The notes beneath the pieces were generated by a model, which saw nothing but the letters and a program-made list of their open reading frames with translations, searched no databases and was not told the origin of the DNA. 64,000 bases of DNA from Mycobacterium lehmannii. GTDB lineage: Bacteria > Actinomycetota > Actinomycetes > Mycobacteriales > Mycobacteriaceae. The number at the start of each line of letters is the position of its first letter. Positions within the stretch are counted from its first letter, which is position 1. A program made the position numbers and the translations under genes. The stretch is taken from contig NZ_NKCN01000023.1 of NCBI RefSeq assembly GCF_002245535.1, forward strand, positions 1 to 64,000, given 5' to 3'. This document shows positions 33,320 through 41,545 of this stretch, one piece after another.

Positions 33320-35932
33320 GTGATCAGCGGGGATCCGCTGGCGGGACGTGACGGCGAACTGGCAATCATTCGCCGCGCACTCGGGGGCAGCGACAAATCC
33401 GGCGTGGTGATCGTCGGGGCCGCTGGGGTGGGCAAGACCCGGCTCGCACGGGAGGTGCTTGCGCTCGCTGAGCGCGCGGGCGATCGCACGAACTGGATCG
33501 TCGGCACCGAGTCCGCCAAAGCGCTGCCGCTGGGCGCGTTCACCGCCGTCATCGACGAGGCCGTCGCCGAGCCGGTGCCCAACGTACGCCGACTGGTCAA
33601 TTCCCTTGTTGGCCAGCATCGTCACGGCCGCACCCTGATCGGGGTCGACGACGCGCATCTGCTCGACGGGCTGTCCGCGCATCTGGTGCATCAGCTTGCG
33701 CAGACGCGGGCGACCCGTCTCGTCGTCACCCTTCGCGCGGGCGCCGACGAACCCGATGCGATCACCGCGCTGTGGAAGGACGGACTGCTCGTCCGCCTCG
33801 ACCTCGAACCGCTGTCCGTCGACGCAGCGCGCGCCGTGATCGAGCAGATCCTCGGTGGTGCGGTGGACGCCCGTAGTGCTCACCGGTTCTGGAAGCTGAC
33901 CGGTGGCAACGCTCTCTTCCTGCGCCAGTTGGTCATGGACCAGATCGACGCAGGCCGGCTGCGGCAGACGGCTGGGGTATGGATCTGGGACGGCGGCGTG
34001 GCGGTGTCGCAGAGCATCAGTGACATGGTCGGGCGCCAACTGCGGGAACTGACCCCGGCTGTCGCCCTCGTCGTCGACACGCTGTCGCAGTGCGAACCGC
34101 TGGCGGTCGACGCCCTGTGCGACGTGGTGGACCGGGACGCGCTGGAGACTGCCGAGCGGATGCGGCTGGTGACCGTCGAGCGAAGCGGGGCGAATTTGGC
34201 GGCGCGCCTGGCCCATCCGCTGTTCGGCGAATTGCGTCGGGCCACCGCCGGCGAGCTCTACCTGTCGAGGATCCGCGGCAGGTTGGCCACCCGGCTCGCC
34301 CACGACGGTGAGTCCGACGGTCAGGCGACGGTGCGACGGGCACTGCTCGCGCTCGAATCGGACCTGCCACCGGACCCCGACCTCTTTCTGACGGCGGCTC
34401 GGGGCGCGATGACGCTGCTCGACCTCGAACTCGCCGACCGGTTCGCGACCGCGGCGGCCGACGCCGGTGCCGCCGAGGCGCCGGGGCTGCGCGCGTTGAA
34501 CCTCTTCCTGCTCGGCCGCGGTGCGCAGGCCGAGCAGGTGCTGAGCCGGATGGTCGGCGACGGCACCACAGGCGCACACCGCTGGTCGATTGTGAGGGCG
34601 GCCAACCTGATCTGGATGCTCGGCCACATCGACGACGCGTGCGCGGTGCTGACCCGGCTGGCATCGGGACACGAGTCGACGGCCGAGCAGTTCGCGCGCA
34701 AGGCCGCCGAAGCGTGCGTCGACGCCGCTTCGGCGCGATGTGACGACGCAGCCCAAAAGGCCACGGCGGCCCTGGAGTCGGGGCTGCTGACCGACTTCGA
34801 CGCGATGTTGGCGGCGGTGGCGCTGACGATGGCGCTGGGTGCGCTCGGCCGGGCCGACGAACTTACGGCGATCGCGGAGTCGGCGCTGGAGCGGGCGATG
34901 ACGTCGTTTCAGGCATCGCACATGCGGTTCTGGTTCGCCAGCGTGTATGCCCGGGCCTGCCGGTTGACCGGACATATCGAAGAATGTGAGGCCATGGCGC
35001 GGCGAATGGCCGACTCCGCCAGAGAGATGCCGAGCCTGGCGTATGCCAATTTGGCGTCGCTGCTGGGCAACGCCGCACTCATGCGGGGCGACGTCCGCGC
35101 GGCGGTGACGCTGTTGCACGAGGCGTTGGCCGGTGTGCAAAGGCACGGTGTGACAAGCGGTTTGCGGCCGGCCACCTGTTTCGCCCTGGCCGAGGCGCAC
35201 GCGAAACTGGGTGAGGGGAAGGCGGCCGAGGACGCAATCGCCGAGGCGTGTGAGAGCGTGCCGCCCGACTACGTGTTCATGCAGACGGCGTTGAGCATCG
35301 CCACCGGATGGTCGTTGGTGGCCAACGGATGCGTCACCGACGCCATCGCCACCGTACGAGCGGCGGCGTCCCAAGCCCGCGCGCGTCGCCAGCCCACTCA
35401 CGAGCTGGCGTGCCATCAGGCGGCGGCGCAGTGGGGTGACACATCGTGCGCCAAGCCCGCACGTGAACTCGCCGACGCACTCGGGTTGCCGTTGGCCGAT
35501 GCCGTTGCGCGCCATACAGAAGCGCTGGCCGCCGACGACGGCGAAGGATTGCTCGCGGCCGCCGAGGCCTATCGCACCATCGGTGACCGGGCGGCCGCGG
35601 CCGACGCCGCCGCGCAAGCGGCGGTCGCGTTCACCCGCGGCCAACACCGCAAGCGCGGCCTGTATGCCGCTGCCGTGGCCAAAGAACTCAGCGACGCATG
35701 CGGGGGACTGTGCACACCGGCCCTGAGGGTTCCGGCCAGTCAGCCGCTGACCGGCCGTCAGCGCGAGATCGTCGAGTTCGTGGTGGCCGGTTTGTCGAAC
35801 CGTGAAATCGCCGAGCGGCTGGTGATGTCGGTGCGCAGCGTCGAGGGCCACATCTATCGGGCGTGCCAACGGGTGGGGGCGAGTTCTCGTGAGGAACTGG
35901 CCGCGATCGCCAGGCAAGGCCCTGCCCGCTAA
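33320..35932 (+). CDS. Large LuxR-family transcriptional regulator with ATPase domain
   Basis: An 870-residue LAL/MalT-type regulator. The N-terminal AAA ATPase has Walker A GAAGVGKT (residues 33-40) and Walker B TLIGVDDAHLL. A long helical middle region with TPR-like character follows. The last 65 residues are a LuxR helix-turn-helix, QPLTGRQREIVEFVVAGLSN then REIAERLVMSVRSVEGHIYR. The GTG start is set by a -10 box at leaderless spacing; the frame is open for 190 more codons upstream without support. Similar multi-domain regulators occur in M. tuberculosis (for example Rv0890c, Rv2488c), but none is recalled at this locus. It is followed after 28 bases by an acyl-CoA synthetase gene, a possible target or partner. 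The signal is unknown. Confidence 0.85.
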   Translation: MISGDPLAGRDGELAIIRRALGGSDKSGVVIVGAAGVGKTRLAREVLALAERAGDRTNWIVGTESAKALPLGAFTAVIDEAVAEPVPNVRRLVNSLVGQHRHGRTLIGVDDAHLLDGLSAHLVHQLAQTRATRLVVTLRAGADEPDAITALWKDGLLVRLDLEPLSVDAARAVIEQILGGAVDARSAHRFWKLTGGNALFLRQLVMDQIDAGRLRQTAGVWIWDGGVAVSQSISDMVGRQLRELTPAVALVVDTLSQCEPLAVDALCDVVDRDALETAERMRLVTVERSGANLAARLAHPLFGELRRATAGELYLSRIRGRLATRLAHDGESDGQATVRRALLALESDLPPDPDLFLTAARGAMTLLDLELADRFATAAADAGAAEAPGLRALNLFLLGRGAQAEQVLSRMVGDGTTGAHRWSIVRAANLIWMLGHIDDACAVLTRLASGHESTAEQFARKAAEACVDAASARCDDAAQKATAALESGLLTDFDAMLAAVALTMALGALGRADELTAIAESALERAMTSFQASHMRFWFASVYARACRLTGHIEECEAMARRMADSAREMPSLAYANLASLLGNAALMRGDVRAAVTLLHEALAGVQRHGVTSGLRPATCFALAEAHAKLGEGKAAEDAIAEACESVPPDYVFMQTALSIATGWSLVANGCVTDAIATVRAAASQARARRQPTHELACHQAAAQWGDTSCAKPARELADALGLPLADAVARHTEALAADDGEGLLAAAEAYRTIGDRAAAADAAAQAAVAFTRGQHRKRGLYAAAVAKELSDACGGLCTPALRVPASQPLTGRQREIVEFVVAGLSNREIAERLVMSVRSVEGHIYRACQRVGASSREELAAIARQGPAR

Positions 35933-35960
35933 CGGAGGCTCTTTTGGGAAAGGTCGCTCC

Positions 35961-37514
35961 ATGGACGAGATCCACTACCGCAATGCCGGATTCGGCGACT
36001 GGGCGACCCGCCGTGCCTTCCTCTGCGGTGACCGGGTCGCCCTGATCGACGGGGACCGCCGGATCACCTACACCGAATTCGACCGGCGCACCAATCGGCT
36101 GGCGCAGGCGTTGCACGCGTGTGGCGTGCGGCAGGGTGACCGCGTGGCAGGGCTGATGACCAACTGCTCCGCCTTTCTCGAGACGCTGTTCGCCACCGGC
36201 AAGCTCGGCGCGGTGTTCGTACCCATCAATTTCCGGCTTGCCGCACCCGAAGTCGCCTACCTGCTCTGTGATTCCGGTGCGGTCGCCTTCGTGTGGTCAA
36301 ACGGGCTATCGGCGGTCGCACGGGCGGCGTGCGCCAGCGAGGCCGTTCAAGTGCGGACGCGGGTGGTGGTCGGCGGTGAAGTCGAGGATGGCGAAACGGA
36401 CTTCGAGCAACTCCTTGCCAGCGGTGAGGATCGCCCTGCGGACGCCGACATCGCCGGTAGCGACTTGTGTTGCCTACCATACACTTCGGGCACGACGGGC
36501 CGGCCGAAGGGAGCGATGCTCACCCACGAGAACCTGTTCTGGAACACGATCAACGGCGTTTGCGCCGGAAGAGGGCTACGTGAAGGGGACCGGACCGTCA
36601 CGGCGGCGCCGTTGTTTCACATCGGTGGGCTCAGCGTGCACACTCTGCCGCTGATCTACGTCGGCGGCACCAACGTGTTGCTGCCCGCTTTCAGCCCTGC
36701 CGAAGTGCTCGCCGCGATGGTACGTGAACGCGCCACGGTCCAGTTTCTCGTACCGGCGATGTGGGCGGCGCTCATGGCCGTGCCCAATTTTGAGTCCTAC
36801 GATTTGTCGGCGCTCGAATTGGCCGTCAGCGCGGGCGCACCGTGTCCGATGCCGGTGCTCGAGTACTTCCGGGCCGGTGGTGTTCCGTTCCAGGAGAGCT
36901 TCGGTCTCACCGAAACCGGAGGCGTCACGCTCCTCGACGCCGACCACGTCACGGAGAAGTTCGGTTCTGTCGGCCGATCGCTCTTCCACGTGCAGACCCG
37001 TGTCGTGGACGACCAGGACCGCGACGTCGCCACCGACATGGTGGGTGAAGTCGTGGTCCGCGGACCCGCCGTTTTCGCGGGCTACTGGAAGAAGCCCGAA
37101 GCGACAGCCGAAGCGATCCGTGGCGGGTGGTTCCACACCGGCGACCTGGGACGCATGGATGCGGACGGTTTCATCACCTTGGTCGACCGGAAGAACGACA
37201 TGATCATCACCGGCGGTGAGAACGTCTACCCGGTCGAGGTCGAGCAGGTGCTCTATCGCCACTCGGCAGTCCATGAGGTTGCGGTGGTCGGCGTCGCGGA
37301 CCCCAAATGGGGCGAAACACCGATCGCGGTGGTCGCCCTCGAGGACGGCGCGCGGGCCACTGCGGATGAACTGATCGCATACGCGCGTGAGCGGTTGGCC
37401 CATTTCAAGTGCCCCACCCGGGTGGAGTACGTCCCGGAACTGCCCCGAAACGCTTCGGGCAAGGTGCTAAAGACGGCGCTGCGCGACGAATTCAGCCGCC
37501 GACCGTCACCCTAA
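35961..37514 (+). CDS. Long/medium-chain acyl-CoA synthetase, FadD-like
   Basis: A 517-residue ANL-superfamily ligase that adenylates a carboxylic acid and forms its CoA thioester. The P-loop-like motif YTSGTTGRPKGAMLTH lies near residue 173. ESFGLTETGG is the A5 motif and GGWFHTGDLGRMDADGF is A7. The A8 hinge is VDRKNDMIITGGENVYP. The terminal catalytic lysine is in NASGKVLKTALR. The ATG 35961 sits directly before the characteristic N-terminus; the frame is open upstream inside the regulator gene. Acid specificity cannot be told. Its stop overlaps the stop of the convergent tap gene by four bases. Confidence 0.85.
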   Translation: MDEIHYRNAGFGDWATRRAFLCGDRVALIDGDRRITYTEFDRRTNRLAQALHACGVRQGDRVAGLMTNCSAFLETLFATGKLGAVFVPINFRLAAPEVAYLLCDSGAVAFVWSNGLSAVARAACASEAVQVRTRVVVGGEVEDGETDFEQLLASGEDRPADADIAGSDLCCLPYTSGTTGRPKGAMLTHENLFWNTINGVCAGRGLREGDRTVTAAPLFHIGGLSVHTLPLIYVGGTNVLLPAFSPAEVLAAMVRERATVQFLVPAMWAALMAVPNFESYDLSALELAVSAGAPCPMPVLEYFRAGGVPFQESFGLTETGGVTLLDADHVTEKFGSVGRSLFHVQTRVVDDQDRDVATDMVGEVVVRGPAVFAGYWKKPEATAEAIRGGWFHTGDLGRMDADGFITLVDRKNDMIITGGENVYPVEVEQVLYRHSAVHEVAVVGVADPKWGETPIAVVALEDGARATADELIAYARERLAHFKCPTRVEYVPELPRNASGKVLKTALRDEFSRRPSP

Positions 37515-38740
37515 ACCGTTGGCGGGTGGTCGAGTTCGCGGAGTGCGGGCAGGAACACGGCGATGATGCCCAGCAGCAGCATCGGCAGCGCCAGTGCGAG
37601 GAACGTCGTGTGCAAGCCCGCCGAGTCGGCAAGCGGCCCGGCGATGATCAGTCCCAGCGGACCCGCCGCATACGCCAGCGATCCCATCACGCCCACCACC
37701 CGGCCGCGCAGATGCTGCGGTGCCCGCGTCTGCATGACGTAGTTGTAGATCGGTTGGATCGGCCCGTAGACCAGCCCGACGATCGCCGAGAGCACCAGAA
37801 TCAGCGGTAGCGGTGGCAGGAACGCGATGACCGTCATCGCGACTCCCAGCGTCAGCACCGCGGTCAACATCGTCACCCGACGGCTGATGTACTTCGACGA
37901 CACCGCATAGCCGAGCGCGCCCACCAGGCCGCCGATGCTCAACGCCATCAGCACCAGACCGAGTTGCACGGGTTCGTCGCGGTCGGTGAAGTACTTGGGG
38001 AACAGGACCGACTCCATCGGCATGTAGAGCCCGGTCACCACCAGGTCGACGATCGCCAGCGTGCGAAGGACCCTGTTGTGCCAGACGAACCTCAGCCCTT
38101 CCACGACGCCCGCCCACACCCCCTCGGGCAACGACGTGCGGTCGGGCGTACCGGCTCCCTCCAACCGCAGGACGGCGATCGCGGCGATCGAGAGGACGAA
38201 CGTCGACGCGGTGACCCACATCGTGTTGATGCCGCCGAGTGTGGCGATCAGCAAGCCGCCGATGCCCGGTCCGACGATGTAGGCGAGGTTGAACACCGCT
38301 TCATAGACGCTGTTGGCACGGTCCAGCGTCCACCCGGCGCGAATCGCCGCTTCGGGCAGCATCGTCTCGCGAGCGGTCATCCCCGCCGGGTCGAAGAAGG
38401 CGCCCAGTGCAGCCAACGTGGCGAGCACCGCGACGTTGACGGCCTCGACGCCGAACGCCAGCGCCAGCACGGGCACGGCGGCCACCGACAGCGCGGAAAG
38501 GGCGTCGGAGATAATCGAGACCAGCCGCCGGCCCAGATAGTCGACGGCGGCCCCTGCGATCAGCGTCGCGACGAGCAACGGCAGCGAGCCCGCCATCGCC
38601 ACGATCGAGGCGTCGAGCGCAGAGCCGTTGCGTTGCAACACCAGCCATGGGAACGCGACGAGCGAGATACCGTTGCCGGCACCGGCCGTGAGCGCGGCGA
38701 AGAAAATCAGTATCAGGGGACCGCGCCGGCTATCCGTCAT
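37511..38740 (-). CDS. tap: Multidrug efflux protein Tap
   Basis: Tap is a proton-driven MFS exporter that confers low-level resistance to tetracycline and aminoglycosides in mycobacteria (Rv1258c, 419 residues). The 409-residue product has twelve helices. It shows GNGISLVAFPWLVLQRNGSA in helix 1, DYLGRRLVSIISD as motif A, and FFDPAGMTARETMLPEA. The C-terminal repeat contains LRGRVVGVMGSLAYAAGPLG. In M. tuberculosis this gene is under WhiB7 control. Upstream here there is a -10 TAGATT, but I see no convincing WhiB7 AT-rich box. It is divergent from udgB across 74 bases. Confidence 0.9.
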   Translation of the reverse strand: MTDSRRGPLILIFFAALTAGAGNGISLVAFPWLVLQRNGSALDASIVAMAGSLPLLVATLIAGAAVDYLGRRLVSIISDALSALSVAAVPVLALAFGVEAVNVAVLATLAALGAFFDPAGMTARETMLPEAAIRAGWTLDRANSVYEAVFNLAYIVGPGIGGLLIATLGGINTMWVTASTFVLSIAAIAVLRLEGAGTPDRTSLPEGVWAGVVEGLRFVWHNRVLRTLAIVDLVVTGLYMPMESVLFPKYFTDRDEPVQLGLVLMALSIGGLVGALGYAVSSKYISRRVTMLTAVLTLGVAMTVIAFLPPLPLILVLSAIVGLVYGPIQPIYNYVMQTRAPQHLRGRVVGVMGSLAYAAGPLGLIIAGPLADSAGLHTTFLALALPMLLLGIIAVFLPALRELDHPPTV

Positions 38741-38755
38741 GAGTTATCGCGGCAG

Positions 38756-38761
38756 AATCTA
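38756..38761 (-). promoter_or_regulatory. -10 hexamer (TAGATT) for tap
   Basis: On the minus strand TAGATT fits TANNNT and lies 15 bases before the tap ATG, giving a predicted leader of about nine bases. The -35 region has no good match. Confidence 0.4.
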
Positions 38762-38814
38762 ACAGCGCACCGGCCCGTTCGGCATCAGATTTCCTGACCA
38801 GGCACAGTGGTGCT

Positions 38815-39642
38815 GTGCAGCGCTTGCCTCACCCGCGGACCGGCGGGCGGTTCACGTCGCCGGTTCCTCCAGGCTCGGGCTGGCCGGGTGACCCCGCCAC
38901 GCCTCGGACCGCCGTCGCCCAGACCGCTGCGCACGTCGTGTCGATGGCCGTGGCGACACAGTCGCTCGAGGAGCTCGACGCCGAGGTATCGGTGTGCCGC
39001 GCCTGTCCCCGTCTGGTCGAGTGGCGGGAGGAGGCCGCCGTCGTCAAGCGCAGGTCCTACGCCGACGAGCCGTACTGGGGCCGCCCGGCTCCGGGCTGGG
39101 GGTCGTCGCGGCCCCGGGTGTTCGTCGTCGGTCTCGCGCCCGCGGCCCACGGGGCCAACCGCACCGGCAGAATCTTCACCGGCGACCGGTCGGGCGATTT
39201 TCTCTTCGCGGCGCTGCACCGGGTGGGCCTGGCGAACCAGGCGCTGTGTGTCGACGCGGCAGACGGCTTGGCGCTCAACGAGACCCGCGTGGCCGCCGCC
39301 GTGCGCTGTGCACCGCCGGCCAATGCGCCGACGCCCGCCGAACGCGCGACCTGCGCTCCGTGGCTGGACGCCGAATGGCGGCTGACGGCTGCGTACGTAC
39401 GCGTGGTCGTCGCGCTCGGCGGGTTCGCATGGCGCGCGGCGCTGCAGATGCTGCGCACGGGCGGTGTGCCGGTGCCGGTGCCCGCGCCGAAGTTCGGCCA
39501 CGCCGCCACCGCCGAGATGGGCGGCGTCACGTTGGTGGGCTGCTACCACCCCAGTCAGCAGAACACGTTCACCGGCAAGCTGACGCCGCAGATGTTCGAC
39601 GATGTGTTCCGCACGGCTAAGGCGCTAGCGTCCGACGGATAG
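38815..39642 (+). CDS. udgB: Type-5 uracil-DNA glycosylase UdgB
   Basis: UdgB is an Fe-S uracil-DNA glycosylase that removes uracil, and also hypoxanthine and ethenocytosine, from DNA. The 275-residue product corresponds to Rv1259. The first two cluster cysteines are in VSVCRACPRLVEW near residue 60, with further cysteines in AAVRCAPPAN and RATCAPW. The active-site motif A is VGLAPAAHGANRTGRIFTGD, with Ala in place of the polar Asp of other families, as expected for family 5. Motif B is GCYHPSQQNTFTGKL. The GTG 38815 is the first in-frame start; the N-terminal 45 residues are Pro/Ala-rich and weakly conserved. It shares a short divergent promoter region with tap. Confidence 0.9.
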   Translation: MQRLPHPRTGGRFTSPVPPGSGWPGDPATPRTAVAQTAAHVVSMAVATQSLEELDAEVSVCRACPRLVEWREEAAVVKRRSYADEPYWGRPAPGWGSSRPRVFVVGLAPAAHGANRTGRIFTGDRSGDFLFAALHRVGLANQALCVDAADGLALNETRVAAAVRCAPPANAPTPAERATCAPWLDAEWRLTAAYVRVVVALGGFAWRAALQMLRTGGVPVPVPAPKFGHAATAEMGGVTLVGCYHPSQQNTFTGKLTPQMFDDVFRTAKALASDG

Positions 39643-40234
39643 TCGCGAACTGGGCGACGGCCAACTGCTGCAGGGTCGAATCCGCGAAGTCGTCGTAGTG
39701 CGCGATGGTCCATTCGTCGAAAACCTGCAGAATTCGGAACACGAGCTCGGCCTGCAACGGCTCGGGCAGGTCGGTTCGGACGGCACCGGATCGACGACCG
39801 ACGTGCAGCACCTGGCGCACCCACTCCCGGACGGCTCCGAGCGCGCCGCCGACGGCGGTTTTCGCCGGATCAGGGGCCTGCAGGTAGAACATCCGTCCGA
39901 GGAGCAGGAATGTGGGCTCGCGCTGCGAGACCCAGACGAGCTTCGTGAAGTATCGTTCGATTTTCGGCCAGAATTCCGTTCCGGCGAATTGTTCGGGTTC
40001 GACGACGTCGATTTCGGCTGCCACTTCAGCGATCAATTCCTCCACGACGAATTCGTAGAGTTCGGCCTTCGAAGACAAGATGTAGTAGAACGAACTCTTG
40101 CTCATCGCGCACTTGTCGATGATCCGGTTGAGCGACGCGTGTTCATAACCCGCGGAACCGAATTCGAGCGCCGCTGTCTCCACCAAACGTCGCCGCTTCT
40201 CTGCGGGCATGCGGGCGATTCGTGCCGAGGTCAC
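39617..40234 (-). CDS. TetR-family repressor of the adjacent FAD monooxygenase
   Basis: A TetR-type regulator of 205 residues. The helix-turn-helix spans about residues 18-62: LVETAALEFGSAGYEHASLN, then KCAMSKSSFYYILSSKAELY. The ligand-binding half is all-helical. The GTG 40234 lacks a ribosome site but has a -10 TAACCT at leaderless spacing; an ATG eight codons downstream (40210) is the alternative start. It diverges from the FAD monooxygenase across a region with a 16-bp palindrome placed symmetrically between two identical -10 boxes. Repression of both genes is therefore likely. The stop overlaps the end of udgB. Confidence 0.85.
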   Translation of the reverse strand: MTSARIARMPAEKRRRLVETAALEFGSAGYEHASLNRIIDKCAMSKSSFYYILSSKAELYEFVVEELIAEVAAEIDVVEPEQFAGTEFWPKIERYFTKLVWVSQREPTFLLLGRMFYLQAPDPAKTAVGGALGAVREWVRQVLHVGRRSGAVRTDLPEPLQAELVFRILQVFDEWTIAHYDDFADSTLQQLAVAQFATIRRTLAP

Positions 40235-40239
40235 GATTC

Positions 40240-40245
40240 AGGTTA
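40240..40245 (-). promoter_or_regulatory. -10 hexamer of the TetR gene
   Basis: On the minus strand this reads TAACCT, ending five bases before the GTG at 40234. It is the mirror image of the TAACCT serving the divergent monooxygenase gene. Confidence 0.5.
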
Positions 40246-40252
40246 ACAGTTG

Positions 40253-40268
40253 TGGACCGGATGGTCCA
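40253..40268. promoter_or_regulatory. Candidate TetR operator, TGGACC-4-GGTCCA
   Basis: TGGACCGGATGGTCCA is a perfect inverted repeat with a four-base spacer. Its centre (40260.5) is within one base of the midpoint of the two flanking -10 boxes, so it covers the -35 regions of both divergent promoters. Confidence 0.65.
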
Positions 40269-40276
40269 TTAAATGG

Positions 40277-40282
40277 TAACCT
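40277..40282 (+). promoter_or_regulatory. -10 hexamer of the FAD monooxygenase gene
   Basis: TAACCT ends seven bases before the ATG at 40290, predicting a leaderless or one-base-leader mRNA. Confidence 0.5.
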
Positions 40283-40289
40283 GGAAAAC

Positions 40290-41540
40290 ATGTTGAGTCC
40301 GATGAGCCTAGAAGAGCAATACGAGCAGGCGACCGCGGACGAATTGCGAGTTTTGGTTGTCGGCGCCGGGATCGCCGGTGTGACCGCGGCGCAACTGCTC
40401 CGCGGGGACGGCAGGCACCCGGTCCTGATCGAGCGCGCCGAAAGCGCGCCCGCGCAGGGCTACATGCTCGCATTGATGCCGATGGTCGACGCCGCACTCG
40501 ACGACCTCGCCGTGCGCGACGCGTACCGCGCAGCGAGCGTTCCGCTCAAGCGGTACGCCGTGCACGGCCACACCGGCCGCATGTTGCGGACGGACTCGAC
40601 CGTGGACCTGATGTCGCGGTACGGCGACTACCGCGGCATTGCCCGCGGTCGGCTGATCGACGTGCTCGCCGGTGCGGGCTGCCCGGTGACATACGACTCG
40701 GTGGTCACCGACCTGGCGGAGACGTCGTCAGGTGTCGACGTCCGCGTGAGGAGCCAAGTCGCCGATCACCGCATGCATTTCGATCTCGTCGTGATCGCCG
40801 ACGGAATGCACTCGAGCTCACGGGATTTCGTGCTCGACGGACAATCGATGCAGTGGGTGGACACCGGCTGGGGCGGCTGGGTGGTGTGGGCGCCCGACGA
40901 AGGCGACTCCGATCTCGGTGAGGAGTTGTGGGGAGCAGGCGGGATGGTCGCGATGTATCCGGTGGCCGATGCGCTCGGGGTGTTCCTCGGCGGGCCGCGC
41001 GAGGACACCGCGGCGGGTCCCGCGCCCTTCGTCACGTCGATGCGCCGTGGCCTCAAGACCGTCAACCCCAGGCTCAACCGCGCGATGGCCGCCGTCGCCA
41101 CCGACCCCGATCCCTACTACTGGTCGTTGACCGACTGCCGAGCCCCGCGCTGGACCACCGGGCACACCGTCCTGCTCGGTGATGCGGCGGCCGGGTTCCT
41201 GCCGACCGCCGGCGTGGGTGCGGGCATGGCGATGGAGTCGGCGTGGGTGCTCAGCCGCGTGCTGCGGCATGCGCCCCGCATCGCACTCGGTGATCTGCTG
41301 CGCGCCTACGAACGCGGACAACGTCCCCGCGTCGAGGCGGCCCAGGACAACTCGCGCCAACTCGCCAAGGTGATGTTCCGTCGCAGCCGGACGCTCGCCG
41401 TCGCCCGTGAGCTCGCGATGCGCGTGATGAGCGTCGAACGCGCGCTGCGGCCGATCCAGCGCCTCCTGCAACAGCAGCCCGACCCGGAAGCGCTGGTAGA
41501 GGCGGTACGGGGAACGTCCGTGGGCTCAAATGCGTTGTGA
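40290..41540 (+). CDS. FAD-dependent monooxygenase/oxidoreductase
   Basis: A 416-residue flavoprotein of the p-hydroxybenzoate-hydroxylase-like group, comparable to Rv1260 (372 residues) in position. The ADP-binding motif VVGAGIAGVTAAQLL lies near residues 24-38. The second FAD motif is VLLGDAAAGFLPTAGVGAGM near residue 300, with the hallmark GD. The middle contains DLVVIADGMHSSSRD, the D-G motif contacting both FAD and NAD(P)H. The ATG 40290 is set by a -10 box directly upstream; the longer frame into the TetR gene is unsupported. Expression is probably controlled by the divergent TetR protein. The substrate is unknown. Its stop overlaps or nearly abuts the luciferase-like gene. Confidence 0.85.
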   Translation: MLSPMSLEEQYEQATADELRVLVVGAGIAGVTAAQLLRGDGRHPVLIERAESAPAQGYMLALMPMVDAALDDLAVRDAYRAASVPLKRYAVHGHTGRMLRTDSTVDLMSRYGDYRGIARGRLIDVLAGAGCPVTYDSVVTDLAETSSGVDVRVRSQVADHRMHFDLVVIADGMHSSSRDFVLDGQSMQWVDTGWGGWVVWAPDEGDSDLGEELWGAGGMVAMYPVADALGVFLGGPREDTAAGPAPFVTSMRRGLKTVNPRLNRAMAAVATDPDPYYWSLTDCRAPRWTTGHTVLLGDAAAGFLPTAGVGAGMAMESAWVLSRVLRHAPRIALGDLLRAYERGQRPRVEAAQDNSRQLAKVMFRRSRTLAVARELAMRVMSVERALRPIQRLLQQQPDPEALVEAVRGTSVGSNAL

Positions 41541-41545
41541 TTGCT

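Noticed and set aside
32141..35962. A 1273-codon open frame antisense to the LuxR-family gene
   Set aside because: Shadow composition (Arg/Gly/His/Gln) with no motif, while the opposite strand encodes a clear Walker A and LuxR helix-turn-helix protein.
38741..38800. A WhiB7 binding site before tap
   Set aside because: Expected by analogy with M. tuberculosis, but the -35 region and the adjacent AT-rich tract do not match well enough to claim it.
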